This document shows, piece by piece, positions 1 to 13,201 of a stretch of 64,000 nt of DNA. Under the pieces are notes generated by a model, which was not told where the DNA came from, searched no databases, and saw only the letters and a program-made list of their open reading frames with translations. Each line of letters begins with the position of its first letter. Within the stretch, counting starts at the first letter, position 1. The DNA is from Hirundichthys speculiger. Its lineage: Eukaryota; Chordata; Actinopteri; Beloniformes; Exocoetidae. Location: NCBI GenBank assembly GCA_018398805.1, contig JAGFBZ010000725.1:496001-560000 (forward strand). Direction: 5' to 3'. The translations under genes were made by a program, and so were the position numbers.

Positions 1-118
1 AATTAAGTCTTATAATATCGGTTTAATATGTAAGCCAATAATGCACAAGCTCTTGAGGGCCACATAAAATGATGTGGCGGGCCACATTTGGCCCGCAGGC
101 CTTGTGTTTGACACATGT
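1..118 (-). mobile_element. end fragment of a hAT-type element
   Basis: The stretch CACAAGCTCT...GAGGGCCACAT...GGCCCGC...TTTGACACATGTG is about 90% like 6072-6174, the end of the BED-finger hAT relic. The rest of this copy lies outside the window. Confidence 0.6.
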
Positions 119-410
119 GGTGTAGATGAATTCAGCATGTTGTCTGGACTCTGATAAACCAGACACCTGCCTCAGCTCCACCTGTTCAGGTGGTTTCAGA
201 AACTCCTCTTTTGTGCCAACACGTCTTGGTATTTGAAGATGGTCATCTTCACATCTGTCTGGACAGGTGAAAGGAAGCCTTCCATGAGCATGATGCTCCC
301 TCCACCGTACTTCTCTGTGGGTCTGGTGTTCCTTGGGTGATGCTCCGTATTGGTTTTGTATCAGACGACTTTTAAACTTCAGCATTTTAACACATCGTTT
401 CCCCACATGC
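119..410 (-). mobile_element. degraded Tc1/mariner-like transposase fragment
   Basis: On the minus strand AAGTACGGTGGAGGGAGCAT translates as KYGGGSIM, the block found in Tc1-type transposases upstream of the second catalytic aspartate, and is followed by FLSPVQTDVK. A 127-codon open frame overlaps it in another frame and has no recognisable domain. No terminal repeats are visible. Confidence 0.5.
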
Positions 411-439
411 TTTGGAGTGACTGAAGGAGATGTTTAAAG

Positions 440-545
440 TAGGGCTGGGCAAGTTAACACATTATCGTATTAACTCATTGATTTATTAACACCGATATTT
501 ATTTTATCATGCGTTAACGTGCGTTGCTCAAATGCTTTGGAGCGA
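440..545. mobile_element. truncated copy of the TAGGGCTGGGCAA hAT family
   Basis: Begins TAGGGCTGGGCAAGTTAAC, the terminal repeat of the full element at 39454-40572, and continues with the same TTATCATGCGTTAACGTG-like text. Only about 100 bp remain. It is bracketed by near-copies of ATGCTTTGGAG.GACTGAAG (408-425 and 530-548). Confidence 0.55.
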
Positions 546-674
546 CTGAAGATGTTTGAAGTCGTTCCCTCGTCATCTGGACCTTCATCCTGATCAGTTG
601 CTCCACTGATCGCTGGTGGTCCAGATACCCAGATGTTCTGCTGACCCGATAAACCTGATAAACATCTGGTCATA

Positions 675-2117
675 CATCCATCCATCCATCCGTCATCCAT
701 CCATCCGCCATCCATCCATCCATCCATCCATCCATCCACCCCATCCATCCATCCATCCATCCATCCATCCATCCATCCATCATCCATCCATCCACCCATC
801 CATCCATCCATCCATCCATCCATCCATCCATCCATCCATCCATCCATCCATCCATCCATCCATCCATCCATCCATCCATCCATCCATCCACCATCATCCA
901 TCCATCCATCCATCCATCCATCCATCCCCATCCATCCACCATCCATCCATCCATCCATCCATCCATCCATCCATCCATCCATCCATCCATCCATCATCCA
1001 TCCATCCATCCATCCATCCATCCATCCATCCATCCATCCATCCATCCATCCATCCATCCATCCATCCATCCATCCGTCATCCATCCATCCATCCATCCAT
1101 CCATCCATCCATCATCCATCCATCCATCCATCCATCCATCCATCCATCCATCCATCCATCCATCCATACATCCATCCATCCATCCATCCATCCATCCATC
1201 CATCCATCCATCCATCCATCATCATCCATCCATCCATCATCCATCCATCCATCCATCCATCCATCCATCCATCCATCCATCCATCCATCCATCCGTCATC
1301 CATCAACATCCATCCATCTATCCATCCATCAACATCCATCCATCCATCCATCGTCATCCATCACCATCCATCCATCCATCCATCCATCCATCCATCCGTC
1401 ATCCATCAACATCCATCCATCCACCACCCATTCATCCATCCGTGATCCATCCATCCATCCGTCATCCATCAACATCCATCCATCCATCCATCCGTCATCC
1501 ATCAACATCCATTCATCCATCCGTCATCCATCCATCCATCCATCCATCCATCCATCCATCCATCCATCATCCATCCATCCATCCATCCATCCATCCATCC
1601 ATCCCCATCCATCCATCTGTCATCCATCCACCATCCATCCATCCATCCGTCCGTCATCCATCAACATCCATCCATCCATCCGTCATCCATCCATCCACCA
1701 TCCATCCATCCATCGATCCATCAGCATCCATCCATCCATCCATCCATCCGTCATCCATCAGCATCCATCCATCCATCCTTTCATCGACCATCCATTGTCA
1801 TCCATCAACATCCATCCATCCATCCATCCATCCAAATCATCCATCATCATCAAATCCAGCCATCCATCCCAGCCATCCATCCATCCATCCATCCAGCATC
1901 CATCCCATCCCTCATCATCCATCCATCCATCCATCCATCCCCATCCCCCATCCCTCATCCATCCATCCATCCATCCCTCCATCCCTCATCCATCATCCAT
2001 CCATCCCTCATCCATCCATCCATCCATCCTCATCCCTCATCCATCCATCCATCCATCCTTCCATCCCTCATCCATCCATCCATCCCTCATCCATCAATCC
2101 ATCCATCCATCCATCAT
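675..2117. repeat. (ATCC)n tetranucleotide array, about 1.44 kb
   Basis: Almost pure CATC repeats with occasional CGTC, CAACATC and CCTC variants, mostly in the second half. Both sides are flanked by the same 22 bp: CCTGATAAACATCTGGTCA plus three bases at 654-675 and 2127-2148, one mismatch. The repeat equals the complement of the (TGGA)n tail of the SINE at 31595-31976. Open frames here (repeated PSIH or WMDG) are low-complexity artefacts. Confidence 0.95.
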
Positions 2118-2148
2118 GCTGGCCGGCCTGATAAACATCTGGTCACAC

Positions 2149-2933
2149 CTGGAAACGTTTTTCCTGGATAGGTGTCCGTTCAGGTCAAAGTTCAGTGACT
2201 GGACCGACTCAGGTTTATTCTGAGTGGACGTCCCGTTGGAGTTGTGAGGTGGTTCGATGCCCCATTGGTCCCGGTGGTCCTCCAGAGGAGATGATAGCAG
2301 CTCTGATAAGTGGACTGAGAGCATCGCAGTCTTCAGCAGAAAGACAGGATGAGCAGCGAAGATGAAGGTGTGTTCGGTTTATGGCTGCTGAACTCAGATG
2401 GATGTTGCTCTCAGCGGAGTGGTATTGATCCAGAGGGATTTATGTTCCCTCCATGACAGTCACCTTGTGGACCAGAAACCGGCCTTAAAGACTGTTTATA
2501 TGTGGTACTGTTACCAGTTTGGACAGTTGGATCAATATCTGTAGACATGTGTGGCTTTGACCCGAGGTTTTAAATCTGTTGTTCCTCTGGAGACGTTTCA
2601 GTTTTAGTTCCTCACATGAGCTTTTCTTTAATACAAGTTTTATTCTCAAACTCTAAATTGGAAGAAGACGCCGTTGGAACACAAGCTGATGGTCGACACG
2701 CAAATATTTGAAGTTTCTTGTTCATGTGAACCGGACGTACGATCTAGTATTTGATCTGCGTAATGCTGGATCGGATCAGGAACGTTCTGGACCTGGAGAC
2801 GGTTTAGTCCTGAAGAACATCCAGCTGAGACACGATACTCAGAAGTTTGATGTTGATCCAAAAAGGCCTCAGCTGAGACCCCAACTGATAAAGTGGAGGG
2901 TTGAATCTGGATCAGCGCCTGGAACGTTGGTAT
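2149..2933. other. intron or upstream sequence, nothing recognised
   Basis: Complex, non-repetitive sequence. No EGF-type exon, RNA gene or transposon end was recognised. Confidence 0.4.
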
Positions 2934-3232
2934 CCATCCATCCCTCCATCCATCTAATCCTTCCATCTATCCATCCCTCCATCCATCCATGGATGGATGG
3001 AGGGATGGATAGATGGATGAGGGATGGATGGATGGATGAGGGATGAATGGATGCATCGATGGATGGGGGATGGATGGATGGATGAGAGATGGGTGGATGA
3101 TGGATGGATGGGTGGATGGATGGATGAATGGAGGATGGATGGATGGATGGATGGATGGATGAATGGGGGATGGATGGGTGGATGGATGGATAGATGGATG
3201 GATGGATGGATGGATGAATGGATGGGATAATA
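2934..3232. repeat. (ATCC)n array inverting into (GGAT)n around a perfect palindrome
   Basis: The ATCC repeat changes strand at 2989/2990. Positions 2962-3017 form a perfect 56-bp palindrome (28-bp arms, centre CCATGG). Beyond it is about 215 bp of imperfect GGAT repeat. Confidence 0.93.
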
Positions 3233-3261
3233 TTGTGAGGCCTGAACCTTCTGGAAGGTGT

Positions 3262-3610
3262 TGGTTCCGTTACATCTGGAGTAAAACTAACAGCATCTCA
3301 GAAGAAGAACACCACAGTCAGACACGGTGGTGGTAGTGTGATGGTCTGGAGCTGCTCTGCTGCTTCAGGACCTGGACCACCTGCTGGACCTGATGGATCC
3401 CTGAGTTCTGGTCTCTACCAGGAGAATGTCTGACCATCAAGAAGACCTGGGTTCTGCAGTAGGTCCAGCTCTGAATGGACCAGAAACCAGGATGAAGGTT
3501 CTGGAGTGGTCCAGTCATCCATCATCAACAAGCTGGAAACCCTCCAACATGAATTAAAACGGTCCTGAGAAGAAGAGTGGACCAGAACTAATCACTTCTG
3601 AAAAGCGTCT
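3262..3610 (+). mobile_element. degraded Tc1-like element
   Basis: CACGGTGGTGGTAGTGTGAT encodes HGGGSVM, followed by VW and CTGCTTCAGGACCTGG. Further matches to the common fish Tc1-like consensus are GTTCTGGAGTGGTCCAGTCA and GAAACCCTCCAACATG. Many indels and stops; inactive. Confidence 0.75.
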
Positions 3611-3663
3611 GAGCAGCTGGACAGTTGAAAACAGTGAAGCAGATGGAGGCAGAACCATCCAGC

Positions 3664-4150
3664 TGGTTTAACGGTGAGGCTAACATCTGAAGGAGGTTAA
3701 CATCTGGAGAAGGTTAACATCTGGAGACAGTTAACATCTGGAGAAGGTTAACATCTGGAGACGGTTAACATCTGGAGAAGGTTAACATCTGGAGGAGGTT
3801 AACAGCTGGAGAAGGTTAACATCTGGAGACGGTTAACATCTGGAGAAGGTTAACATCTGGAGGAGGTTAACATCTGGAGACGGTTAACATCTGGAGAAGG
3901 TTATCATCTGGAGGAGGTTAACAGCTGGAGAAGGTTAACATCTGGAGACGGTTAACATCTGGAGAAGGTTAACATCTGGAGACGGTTAACATCTGGAGGA
4001 GGTTAACATCTAGTTAAGGTTAACATCTGGAGGAGGTTAACATCTGGAGAAGGTTAACATCTGGAGACAGTTAACATCTGGAGGAGGTTAACATCTGGAG
4101 AAGGTTAACATCTGGAGAAGGTTAACATCTGAAGGAGGTTAACATCTGGG
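3664..4150. repeat. 17-bp minisatellite
   Basis: About 28 copies of GGTTAACATCTGGAGAA, with A/G variation in the last positions. Every unit holds the palindrome GTTAAC. Confidence 0.95.
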
Positions 4151-5389
4151 GATTGTTTGTTGATTATTTAAGTCCAGTTGGAGAAAGGAAGCATCCTGGG
4201 ATCTGCGGTCTCCTCTGTGGAAACCAGTCTGACCAGTCTGAACATGTTGGAAACGAAGTGGTGAGCTGCTGTGATCAGCGGCTTTTTCATTCATGGCAGA
4301 TGAAATGATGAACGTGAGGTCACCGCGGAGGAATGGGGTTCATCTTCCATTGTTGCATCTTGATGAGCGACGCTTCAGAAGAAGTCTGTCACGTTTTTTT
4401 CTTGTTTTTTTTTTGTGAATTTGAGAAAAGAAAACCGAAAGCAGGAGGCTTATAAAGGTCCAGATGGTGCCATAAATATCAGGATGCATTGATTCTCCGG
4501 TAATTATTATTCCAGAGGTCACCTGTTGCCGCCGCGTTCCCTCGTGACTTTCATTATTGAGCCCACACACGTTATTTATTAACAAAGTTTTTTAAAAAGT
4601 CATTAATTTGCCAACTTTTTAATAAGGCCCCTTCCTTCCCCCGCTTGTCTTTGCACGTTTGGCTGGCTTTGTGAATATTAGATTAATAGTAATTTAAAGG
4701 CAGCAGGTTGGAAATGGGCAGCTTTAATTAACAGAGTTTATATGTTAAAGGTCCTGATCAATGCGAGCGGCGTGCAGCTCGTCTTCGCGGCAACCCGCTA
4801 ACGCCGAGCTGTCTGTCTCGCCCGCCGCAGCCATGTCCCTTATTGATTGGACAAGCGTGGACATGGCGTTGCTCTGCAGGGAAGCCGTCAGCGGCGGTCG
4901 TCTCTCCACGGTTCACCTGCAGGTTTCTAGTGCAACTAATTAAATGCAGTCGTGGACTCGTAATAAATTTAAAGATAAACGCTGAGGAAGAGCTGAGCAG
5001 GACCGTACTGGAGTCCACATCCACGGTCTGGACAAACTGGGCCGAGAAGAACAGCACGCAACAAAAGGAAATGTCCCGGTGCAGACTCGACTGTCGGGGC
5101 GCCTTCGCTGTCAGGCCTGGAAAAAACAAAAACAAAATAAAAGCTTTTAGACGTGGGCTCAACATTATGACTTTAAAACTAGGAGTTTCTTTGACGCAAA
5201 GAAGCTTCGTTGTTTTATGAGTGTCTGCATGCTTTTATTTTGTAATTTTCATGTTTATATGTCAGAGAACGTCACTTGCGCACCAGAAATAAAATAAAAT
5301 TTCACATCGCTTCAGCTGTAGCTCTGTATTGATATATTGATGAGTGAATTCCCAGTCGCTCTCTACTTGAACTGGACTGACCTCCTCTG
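4151..5389. other. complex non-coding sequence, possible conserved element
   Basis: Unique-looking sequence. 4500-4760 is AT-rich with several TAATTA/ATTAAT homeodomain-type cores and few repeats, as in some conserved vertebrate enhancers. No exon was recognised. Open frames at 4758-5220 on both strands overlap each other and have no domain. Confidence 0.3.
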
Positions 5390-6175
5390 AGGAGCTAAAC
5401 CAGGGGCCACATCAGCATCATGGTGGCCCTCGAAGGGCCAGACTGACAGCATGAATGTAACAAAATGCAATATAAATCAAAATAAATTAAACTACACTTA
5501 TTATATTGTTAAATAACTGTTTCTGTTTTTATTATGTATTAAAGCTTCAAATATTTAACTCATTATATTAAACTCAGGGTTTGTAGTCGTAAACCTGCTG
5601 TCGCACAGGTGATGTTTACAGAGTCCGTTGCTATGGTAACGGACGCAGAGTATCCATTACCTCGGTTTCAGAAGTGGAAGCGATTCTTTGTTTTTCTTGT
5701 GGGCTAAATTTAGCATACTTAGCTCCGTGTTTGTTGTCAAAATGCCGACGTAGATTAAACTCTTTCATGACTGACACCGCCTCATAACACAAAAGACATT
5801 CTGTTTTTTTCACCTTGAGGTTCCAATCTTGTATTCGTTTTCCCGTCGTTCATAAAACTGTCTTCCTTGTGCATCAACTTCTCTTTTCTTGGACATGTTG
5901 TGGTTAGTTTGTAGAGGTTTTTCTGAAGTCCATCAGTTCTGAAAATCGTCTTGATGTCTTGCTCATGGTGATATACTGTAATCGTTGTGGGTGACGATGA
6001 AATGCATTGTTGAAGATGTAGTTTATTGTCAACATGCGCTTTAAAGCGGTGTAAGCTTATTTTATTTCTTAAAATATTGGTTTAAAATTTAAGCCAATAA
6101 TGCACAAGCTCTCGAGGGCCACATCAAATGACGTGACGGGCCACATTTGGCCCGCGGACCTTGAGTTTGACACGT
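5390..6175 (-). mobile_element. hAT-type (Charlie-like) DNA transposon relic with BED zinc-finger start
   Basis: The minus strand from an ATG at 5896 reads MSKKREVDAQGRQFYERREN and meets a stop at about 5811. The neighbouring frame continues with a zinc-finger-like stretch, TECLLCYEAVSVMKEFNLRR followed by HFDNKH, to 5631. This is the N-terminus of a BED-finger hAT transposase with one frame break. The 3' end (GGCCCGCGGACCTTGAGTTT) is shared with positions 1-118. The catalytic body is missing, so it is an inactive internal-deletion copy. Confidence 0.75.
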
Positions 6176-6846
<671 letters not shown>

Positions 6847-6865
6847 TAGATGTTGCGTTGCAGAC

Positions 6866-8150
6866 GACAGGTAGAGACGTTCTAGGTAGAGATGTTCCAG
6901 GTAGAGACGTTCCAGGTAGAGACGTTCCAGGTAGAGACGTTCCAGGTTGAGATGTTCCAGGTAGAGACGTTCTAGGTAGAGACATTCCAAGTAGAGACGT
7001 TCTAGGTAGAGATGTTTCAGGTAGAGACGTTCCAGGTAGAGACGTTCCAGGTTGAGACGTTCCAGGTTGAGATGTTCCAGGTAGAGACGTTCTAGGTAGA
7101 GACATTCCAAGAAGAGACGTTCCAGGTAGAGATGTTCCAGGTAGAGACGTTCTAGGTAGAGATGTTTCAGGTAGAGACGTTCCAGGTAGAGACGTTCCAG
7201 GTTGAGATGTTCCAGGTAGAGACGTTCTAGGTAGAGACGTTCCAAGAAGAGACGTTCCAGGTAGAGATGTTCTAGGTAGAGACGTTCCAGGTAGAGATGT
7301 TCCAAGTAGAGATGTTCCAAGTAGAGACTTCCAGATTGAGATGTTCCAGGTAGAGACTTCCAGGTAGATATGTTCCAGGTAGAGATGTTCCAGGTAGAGA
7401 TGTTCCAGGTAGAGACGTTCCAGGTAGAGATGTTCCAGGTAGAGATGTTCCAGGTAGAGATGTTCAAGGTAGAGACGTTCCAGGTAGATATGTTCCAGGT
7501 TGAGATGTTCCAGGTAGAGACGTTCCAAGTACAGACTTCCAGATTGAGATGTTCCACGTAGAGACTTCCAGGTAGATATGTTCCAGGTAGAGACGGTCCA
7601 GGTTGAGATGTTCCAGGTTGAAATGTTCCAGCTTGAGACGTTCCAGGTAGAAACGTTCAAAGTTGAGACATTCCATGTAGAAACGTTCCAGGTAGAAACG
7701 TTCCAGGTAGAGACGTTCCAGGTAGAGATGTCCCAGGTAGAGATGTTCCTGGTAAAGATGTTTCAGGTAGAGACGTTCCAGGTAGAGACGTTCCAGGTTG
7801 AGATGTTCCAGGTAGAGACGTTCTAGGTAGAGACGTTCCAAGAAGAGACGTTCCAGGTAGAGATGTTCTAGGTAGAGACGTTCCAGGTAGAGATGTTCCA
7901 AGTAGAGATGTTCCAAGTAGAGACTTCCAGATTGAGATGTTCCACGTAGAGACTTCCAGGTAGATATGTTCCAGGTAGAGATGGTCCAGGTTAAGATGTT
8001 CCAGGTTGAAATGTTCCAGCTTGAGACGTTCCAGGTAGAAACGTTCAAAGTTGAGACATTCCATGTAGAAACGTTCCAGGTAGAGACGTTCCAGGTAGAG
8101 ATGTCCCAGGTAGAGAGGTTCCAGGTAGAGATGTTCCAGGTTCCAGGGGC
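6866..8150. repeat. 15-bp minisatellite in intron A-B
   Basis: About 85 copies of GTAGAGACGTTCCAG with many C/T and A/G variants. A block around 7556-7740 recurs about 388 bp later (7944-8130), so part of the array grew by larger duplication. Begins about 50 bp after the exon A donor. Confidence 0.95.
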
Positions 8151-8257
8151 CTGTCCCACCAGCAGAAGGTCTTGAAGCAGATCTTGCACATGCTGAGAAA
8201 AACTCAGGTCTGGACTTCTCTGCTTAGACTGCTGGTCCAACAACCTGAACCTAGATA

Positions 8258-8350
8258 AACTGATGGATGGATGGATGGATGGATGGGTAGATGGATAGAG
8301 GGATGGATGGATGAATGGATGGATGGGTAGATGGATGGACGGATGGTTGG
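8258..8350. repeat. short (GATG)n array
   Basis: Imperfect GATGGATG repeats with GGTAGATG and GGTTGGTTG variants. Confidence 0.85.
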
Positions 8351-8351
8351 T

Positions 8352-9165
8352 TGGTTGGTCTCAGCTTTGTCTGGTGAAGGTCTGGTGAAGGCCTGGTGAA
8401 GGTCTGTTAAAGGCCTGGTGAAGGTCTGGTGAAGGTCTGTGAAGGTATGAAGGCCTGGTGAAGGCCTGGTGAAGGTCTGGTAAAGGCCTGGTGAAGGTCT
8501 GGTAAAGGTCTGTGAAGGTCTGAAGGCCTGGTGAAGGTCTGGTGAAGGTCCGGTAAAGGTCTGTGAAGGTCTGAAGGCCTGGTGAAGGTCTGGTGAAGGT
8601 CCGGTAAAGGTCTGTGAAGGTCTGAAGGCGTGGTGAAGGTCTGTTGAAGGTCTGGTAAAGGTCTGTGAAGGTCTGAAGGCCTGGTGAAGGTCTGGTAAAG
8701 GCCTGGTGAAGGTCTGAAGGTCTGGTGAAGGTCTGGTAAAGGACTTGTGAAGGCCTGGTGAAAGTCTGAAGGTCTGGTGAAGGTCTAGTAAAGGCCTTGT
8801 GAAGGCCTGGTGAAGGTCTGGTGAAGGTCTGGTAAAGGCCTGGAGAAGGTCTAAAGGTCTGGTAAAGGCCTGGTGAAGGTCTGAAGGTCTGGTGAAGGTC
8901 TGGTAAATGTCTGGTGATGGTCTGAAGGTCTGGTAACGGTCTGGTGACGGTCTGAAGGTCTGGTAAATGTCTGGTGATGGTCTGAAGGTCTGGTAAAGGT
9001 CTGGTGACGGTCTGAAGGTCTGGTAAAGGTCTGGTGACGGTCCGAAGGTCTGGTAAATGCCTGGTGATGGTCTGAAGGTCTGGTAAATGTCTGGTGACGG
9101 TCTGAAGGTCTGGTAAATGTCTGGTGAAGGTCTGAAGGTCTGATGAAGGTCTGGTGACGGTCTGG
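8352..9165. repeat. 11-bp-type minisatellite abutting exon B
   Basis: Repeats of AAGGTCTGGTG and close variants (AAGGCCTGGTG, AAGGTCTG), purine-rich on the sense strand. Together with the 15-bp array it fills most of the 2.36-kb intron and stops about 12 bp before the exon B acceptor. Confidence 0.93.
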
Positions 9166-9177
9166 TGTGTCTCTCAG

Positions 9178-9341
9178 GCTGGCAGGGCCTGGACTGCTCC
9201 ATCCAGTGCTCCAGCAGTACTTGGGGTCTGAGCTGCAACCAAACTTGTCGGTGCTCCAACGAGGCGGCCTGCGACCCCGTCAACGGCACCTGCACGTGTT
9301 CGCCGGGCTGGAGGGGAGAAACCTGCGACCTTCCCTGTCCC
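9178..9341 (+). CDS. megf11: megf11 exon B: EGF/laminin-type module
   Basis: Acceptor CTCTCAG, donor CCC|GTGAGT. Two bases complete the glycine codon from exon A, then 54 codons: begins [16 protein letters not shown] and ends [10 protein letters not shown]. The cysteine pattern and the [10 protein letters not shown] junction align with the MEGF11 module order. It ends in phase 0. The upstream 11-bp tandem array runs to within about 15 bp of this acceptor, leaving an unusually short pyrimidine tract. Intron B-C is only 82 bp. Confidence 0.95.
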
Positions 9342-9396
9342 GTGAGTCGTCTCAGTCTCTCCAAACCCTCTCACCGGTCTGTGACCGACTCTCTGA

Positions 9397-10077
<681 letters not shown>

Positions 10078-10690
10078 AATTATGGACTGAGCTGGACTGG
10101 TTTAGTCTGGGTTAGACTGGGGTGGACTGGGTTAAACTGGGCTGGACTGGTTTAGTCTGGGTTGGATTGGATTAGACTGGGGTGGACTAGTTTAGACTGG
10201 GTTGGATTGGTTTAGACTAGGCTGCACTGGTTTAGACAGGGGTGGACTGGGTTAAACTGGACTGGACTGGTTTAGTCTGGGTTAGACTGGGTTGGACTGG
10301 TTTAGACTGGGTTGGACTGGTTTAGACTAGGCTGCACTGGTTTAGACTGGGCTGGACTGGGTTAGACTGGGCTGGACTGGTTTAGACTGGGTTAAACTGG
10401 GCTGGACTGGTTTAGTCTGGGTTGGACTGGGTTAGACTGGGGTGGACTGGGTTAAACTGGGCTGGACTGGATTAGACTGGGTTAGACTGGGCTGGACTGG
10501 GTTAGACTGGGCTGGACTGGGTTAAACTGGACTGGACTGGTTTAGACTGGGCTGGACAGGGTTAGAATGGGCTGGACTGGGTTAAACTGGGCTGCACTGG
10601 TTTAAACTGGGCTGGACTGGGTTAAACTGGGATAGACTGGTTTAGACTGGGCTGGACTGGGTTAAACTGGGCTGGACTGAGTTAAACTCC
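10078..10690. repeat. 10-bp minisatellite
   Basis: About 60 decamers alternating between TTAGACTGGG and CTGGACTGGT types. Confidence 0.94.
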
Positions 10691-12004
10691 ACTGTATTCA
10701 TAGGACTTGAATAGGAAGGTACCCGAGTCCAGTGAAATGATGACATTTTTATCCACTAGGTGGCAGTAACAGGGTTTTTGCAGACACGACAAGCCAAAAC
10801 CGGATAACTGATTTTACATCGTTTTCTACCTTCAAACAACCACGGTGGTCGACCACGACACTGCCATGGCAGCCACGCTGGCAGCCAGGCTGCGCAAAGA
10901 AGCTCCACATCTGTCCCTTCAGGACCAAGTGACGCTGGCAAAGACGTCTCTGTAGAGACGAAGGACGGATCTGGTTCAGCCCGAGAGGAAGAACGTTGGC
11001 GTGCTAGGGCTCAGGAGAAATCCCAGGCTACGTTCCTGTCATTTAACAAGGAACGGATCAGCACCAGCGATCCTGTCTACGACGCAGACCTGCAGAGCCC
11101 CACTAACACGTCATTGCTCAACAGTACCCGGGTAGCCTTGGTTGAACCGACCCCTGATGTCTGTGGAGAACCGGCGCAACGAGCTGAACCTTTCACACTT
11201 GAAATCCAGAGATGTTTATTTCCACTGTTTTATGGAACCGGGTCACTTTTTGGGACTGTTATAAATAATAAAATCAGTGGATAGTTTCATAGTTTCCCTT
11301 CAGTTCTTCTCGCCTGGTACCACATCAGTGAGGCGGGTTGGAGCTGGTTTTCCTTCAGTGCTGTTAAGTCTTTACACCAAACAGAGCTCCAGACTTTCTC
11401 TCCCCTGATGGCTCAGAGGTAGTTTATTAATCGGGTTATAATGGCCGCCTGCGCCCCACTCTCATATTCTCTCATATTCTGAGTCAAAGGAAGTTTCTAA
11501 TGAGCTGCACACATTCAAGGCTGCAGCACCACGGGGGGGCGTGGACCATCCAAGCGCCTGACCCGCCGTCTGTCTGCTGCTCGGTGTAACTGGAGGTAGT
11601 GGGGGCCTCTGGGGCCCAGCAGTCTCCTTCACCGTCCCCACACCGTCCCCACCATCCCCACCGTCCCCCGTGAGCGCCGGAGCTCTGATCCGTCCGCCAG
11701 TCGGCTCTTGTGGAGACAAACTCCTGCCTCTCAGGACGCAGATGTACGTATGCATGTTATCTGCAAGACTGATGAAAGAAGGAGACACTTGAGCAACAGA
11801 TTAAAGGCCAAAAAGTCACAGAAAAGATACAGATTTATAGTTTTGCCTTTAAATGCGCGTTGGGACCAAATGAAAACTTTCATTTTTTCCCCACAACCTC
11901 ACAAATCTGCTGCTTTTGAATCATGAAGAACAGCTGAAGGACTCAGGTGTTATGAGCAGGTGCAGGAGTTTCTACTTCCTCCGTCTCTACTGGGACCTTT
12001 GTTT
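10691..12004. other. intron C-D sequence, nothing firmly recognised
   Basis: Mixed sequence. CACTAGGTGGCAGTAACAG at about 10756 resembles a short fish repeat. 10850-11160 is richer in GC and has open stretches but no domain I can name. Confidence 0.3.
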
Positions 12005-12012
12005 CTGTGTAC

Positions 12013-13193
12013 TGGGGATGGAACGGTTACCGGTATTACGGTAAATCGCGGTAAAATTTACCACGATAACGATTACCATTTATGTTTGACTTCATCTCAT
12101 TATCGCGGTTGATTACCAGGATGTGTAATATCAACCTCAAGTCTTCAAGTCTGTAGTGACTCGCGACTGTGTCTCATGTGAATATATAGCTTGTAACATC
12201 GGTATCGTAACGTTAGCATGGCAGAAAGTGGTGATAGCACACAGGACATTTACCAACCCACTAAAAGGACGAAATCCGAGGTCTGGACATTTTTTTTTTT
12301 TTTTTAAGAATGCAGAGGGACAACTGGTGGAGGACAGTTATCCTGTCTGTCTGCAGAGGACTTGTTTACATTTTATTGTAATTTGTAGAAGCAACTTGAA
12401 GGAGCTAAGGCTAATGCTTCAAGCTACTGAGATGTTTGACCAAGAGTAACCTGGTCGACGCGCTTCGCTAACTCGCATTTCGTAAACGTTACTGTTGCGT
12501 GTTGATCGAAAAAGGACCAGAATGATGTTCTTCTGATGCAGTTAAAATATTAATTTATTCCATTAACTGATCCGACAACCATAACGCCGGCAGTTAGCGC
12601 CACAGCAGTCAAAAACCTTTTGCCCTTCCGGGTCCAACAGCTAACAAATAACAGGCAGCTACCTTTATACCTGACCCTCAGGTAACAACACAGCGACACC
12701 CACAGACACACAGAGTGAACTACAATTCAGAACAACATTTTTGGCTCCTAAACAACTGTTTCTTTATTTACACATTTATACGTATTTAAGGTTCAGCTTA
12801 AAGTCCAAAGTTTATTTCATCTGAACTTGCACTATAATTTTTGTTCTTGATAATTATTTGCATATTTTGACCTACTATGGCTGTTAAAGTCTTTATTTAA
12901 ATTTGCACCACACAAATCAGCTTTGTTCCTGTTATTTATTTTGTTCATTTAAAATAAAACATCTTTCTGTGCCAATTGTTTGCCCTTTTAAAGTGAAAGT
13001 TTCATTTTGATAAGATTTTGGCTTCTGATGTTTCAGTATGACAAGAAAATCACAAGATTTAGTGAAATTATTTAAATGTATGTCTTTTTTGGACATCTGT
13101 ACAGTAATGAAGAATACCGTGATAATATCATAAATCGTGATAATATATTCACTATAATTGAGATATCAAATTTTCTATATGGTTACATCCCTA
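12013..13193 (+). mobile_element. hAT element with 8-bp target duplication and transposase start
   Basis: Target duplications CTGTGTAC (12005-12012) and CTGTGTGC (13194-13201). Ends TGGGGATGGAAC and, inverted, TAGGGATGTAAC. An ATG at 12218 starts MAESGDSTQDIYQPTKRTK. After a run of T a neighbouring frame gives KNAEGQLVEDSYPVC, the BED-finger region of a hAT transposase. The body is then broken and AT-rich. Confidence 0.82.
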
Positions 13194-13201
13194 CTGTGTG
13201 C

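Noticed and set aside
616..2223. 535-codon frame of PSIH repeats
   Set aside because: It is the (ATCC)n microsatellite read as protein.
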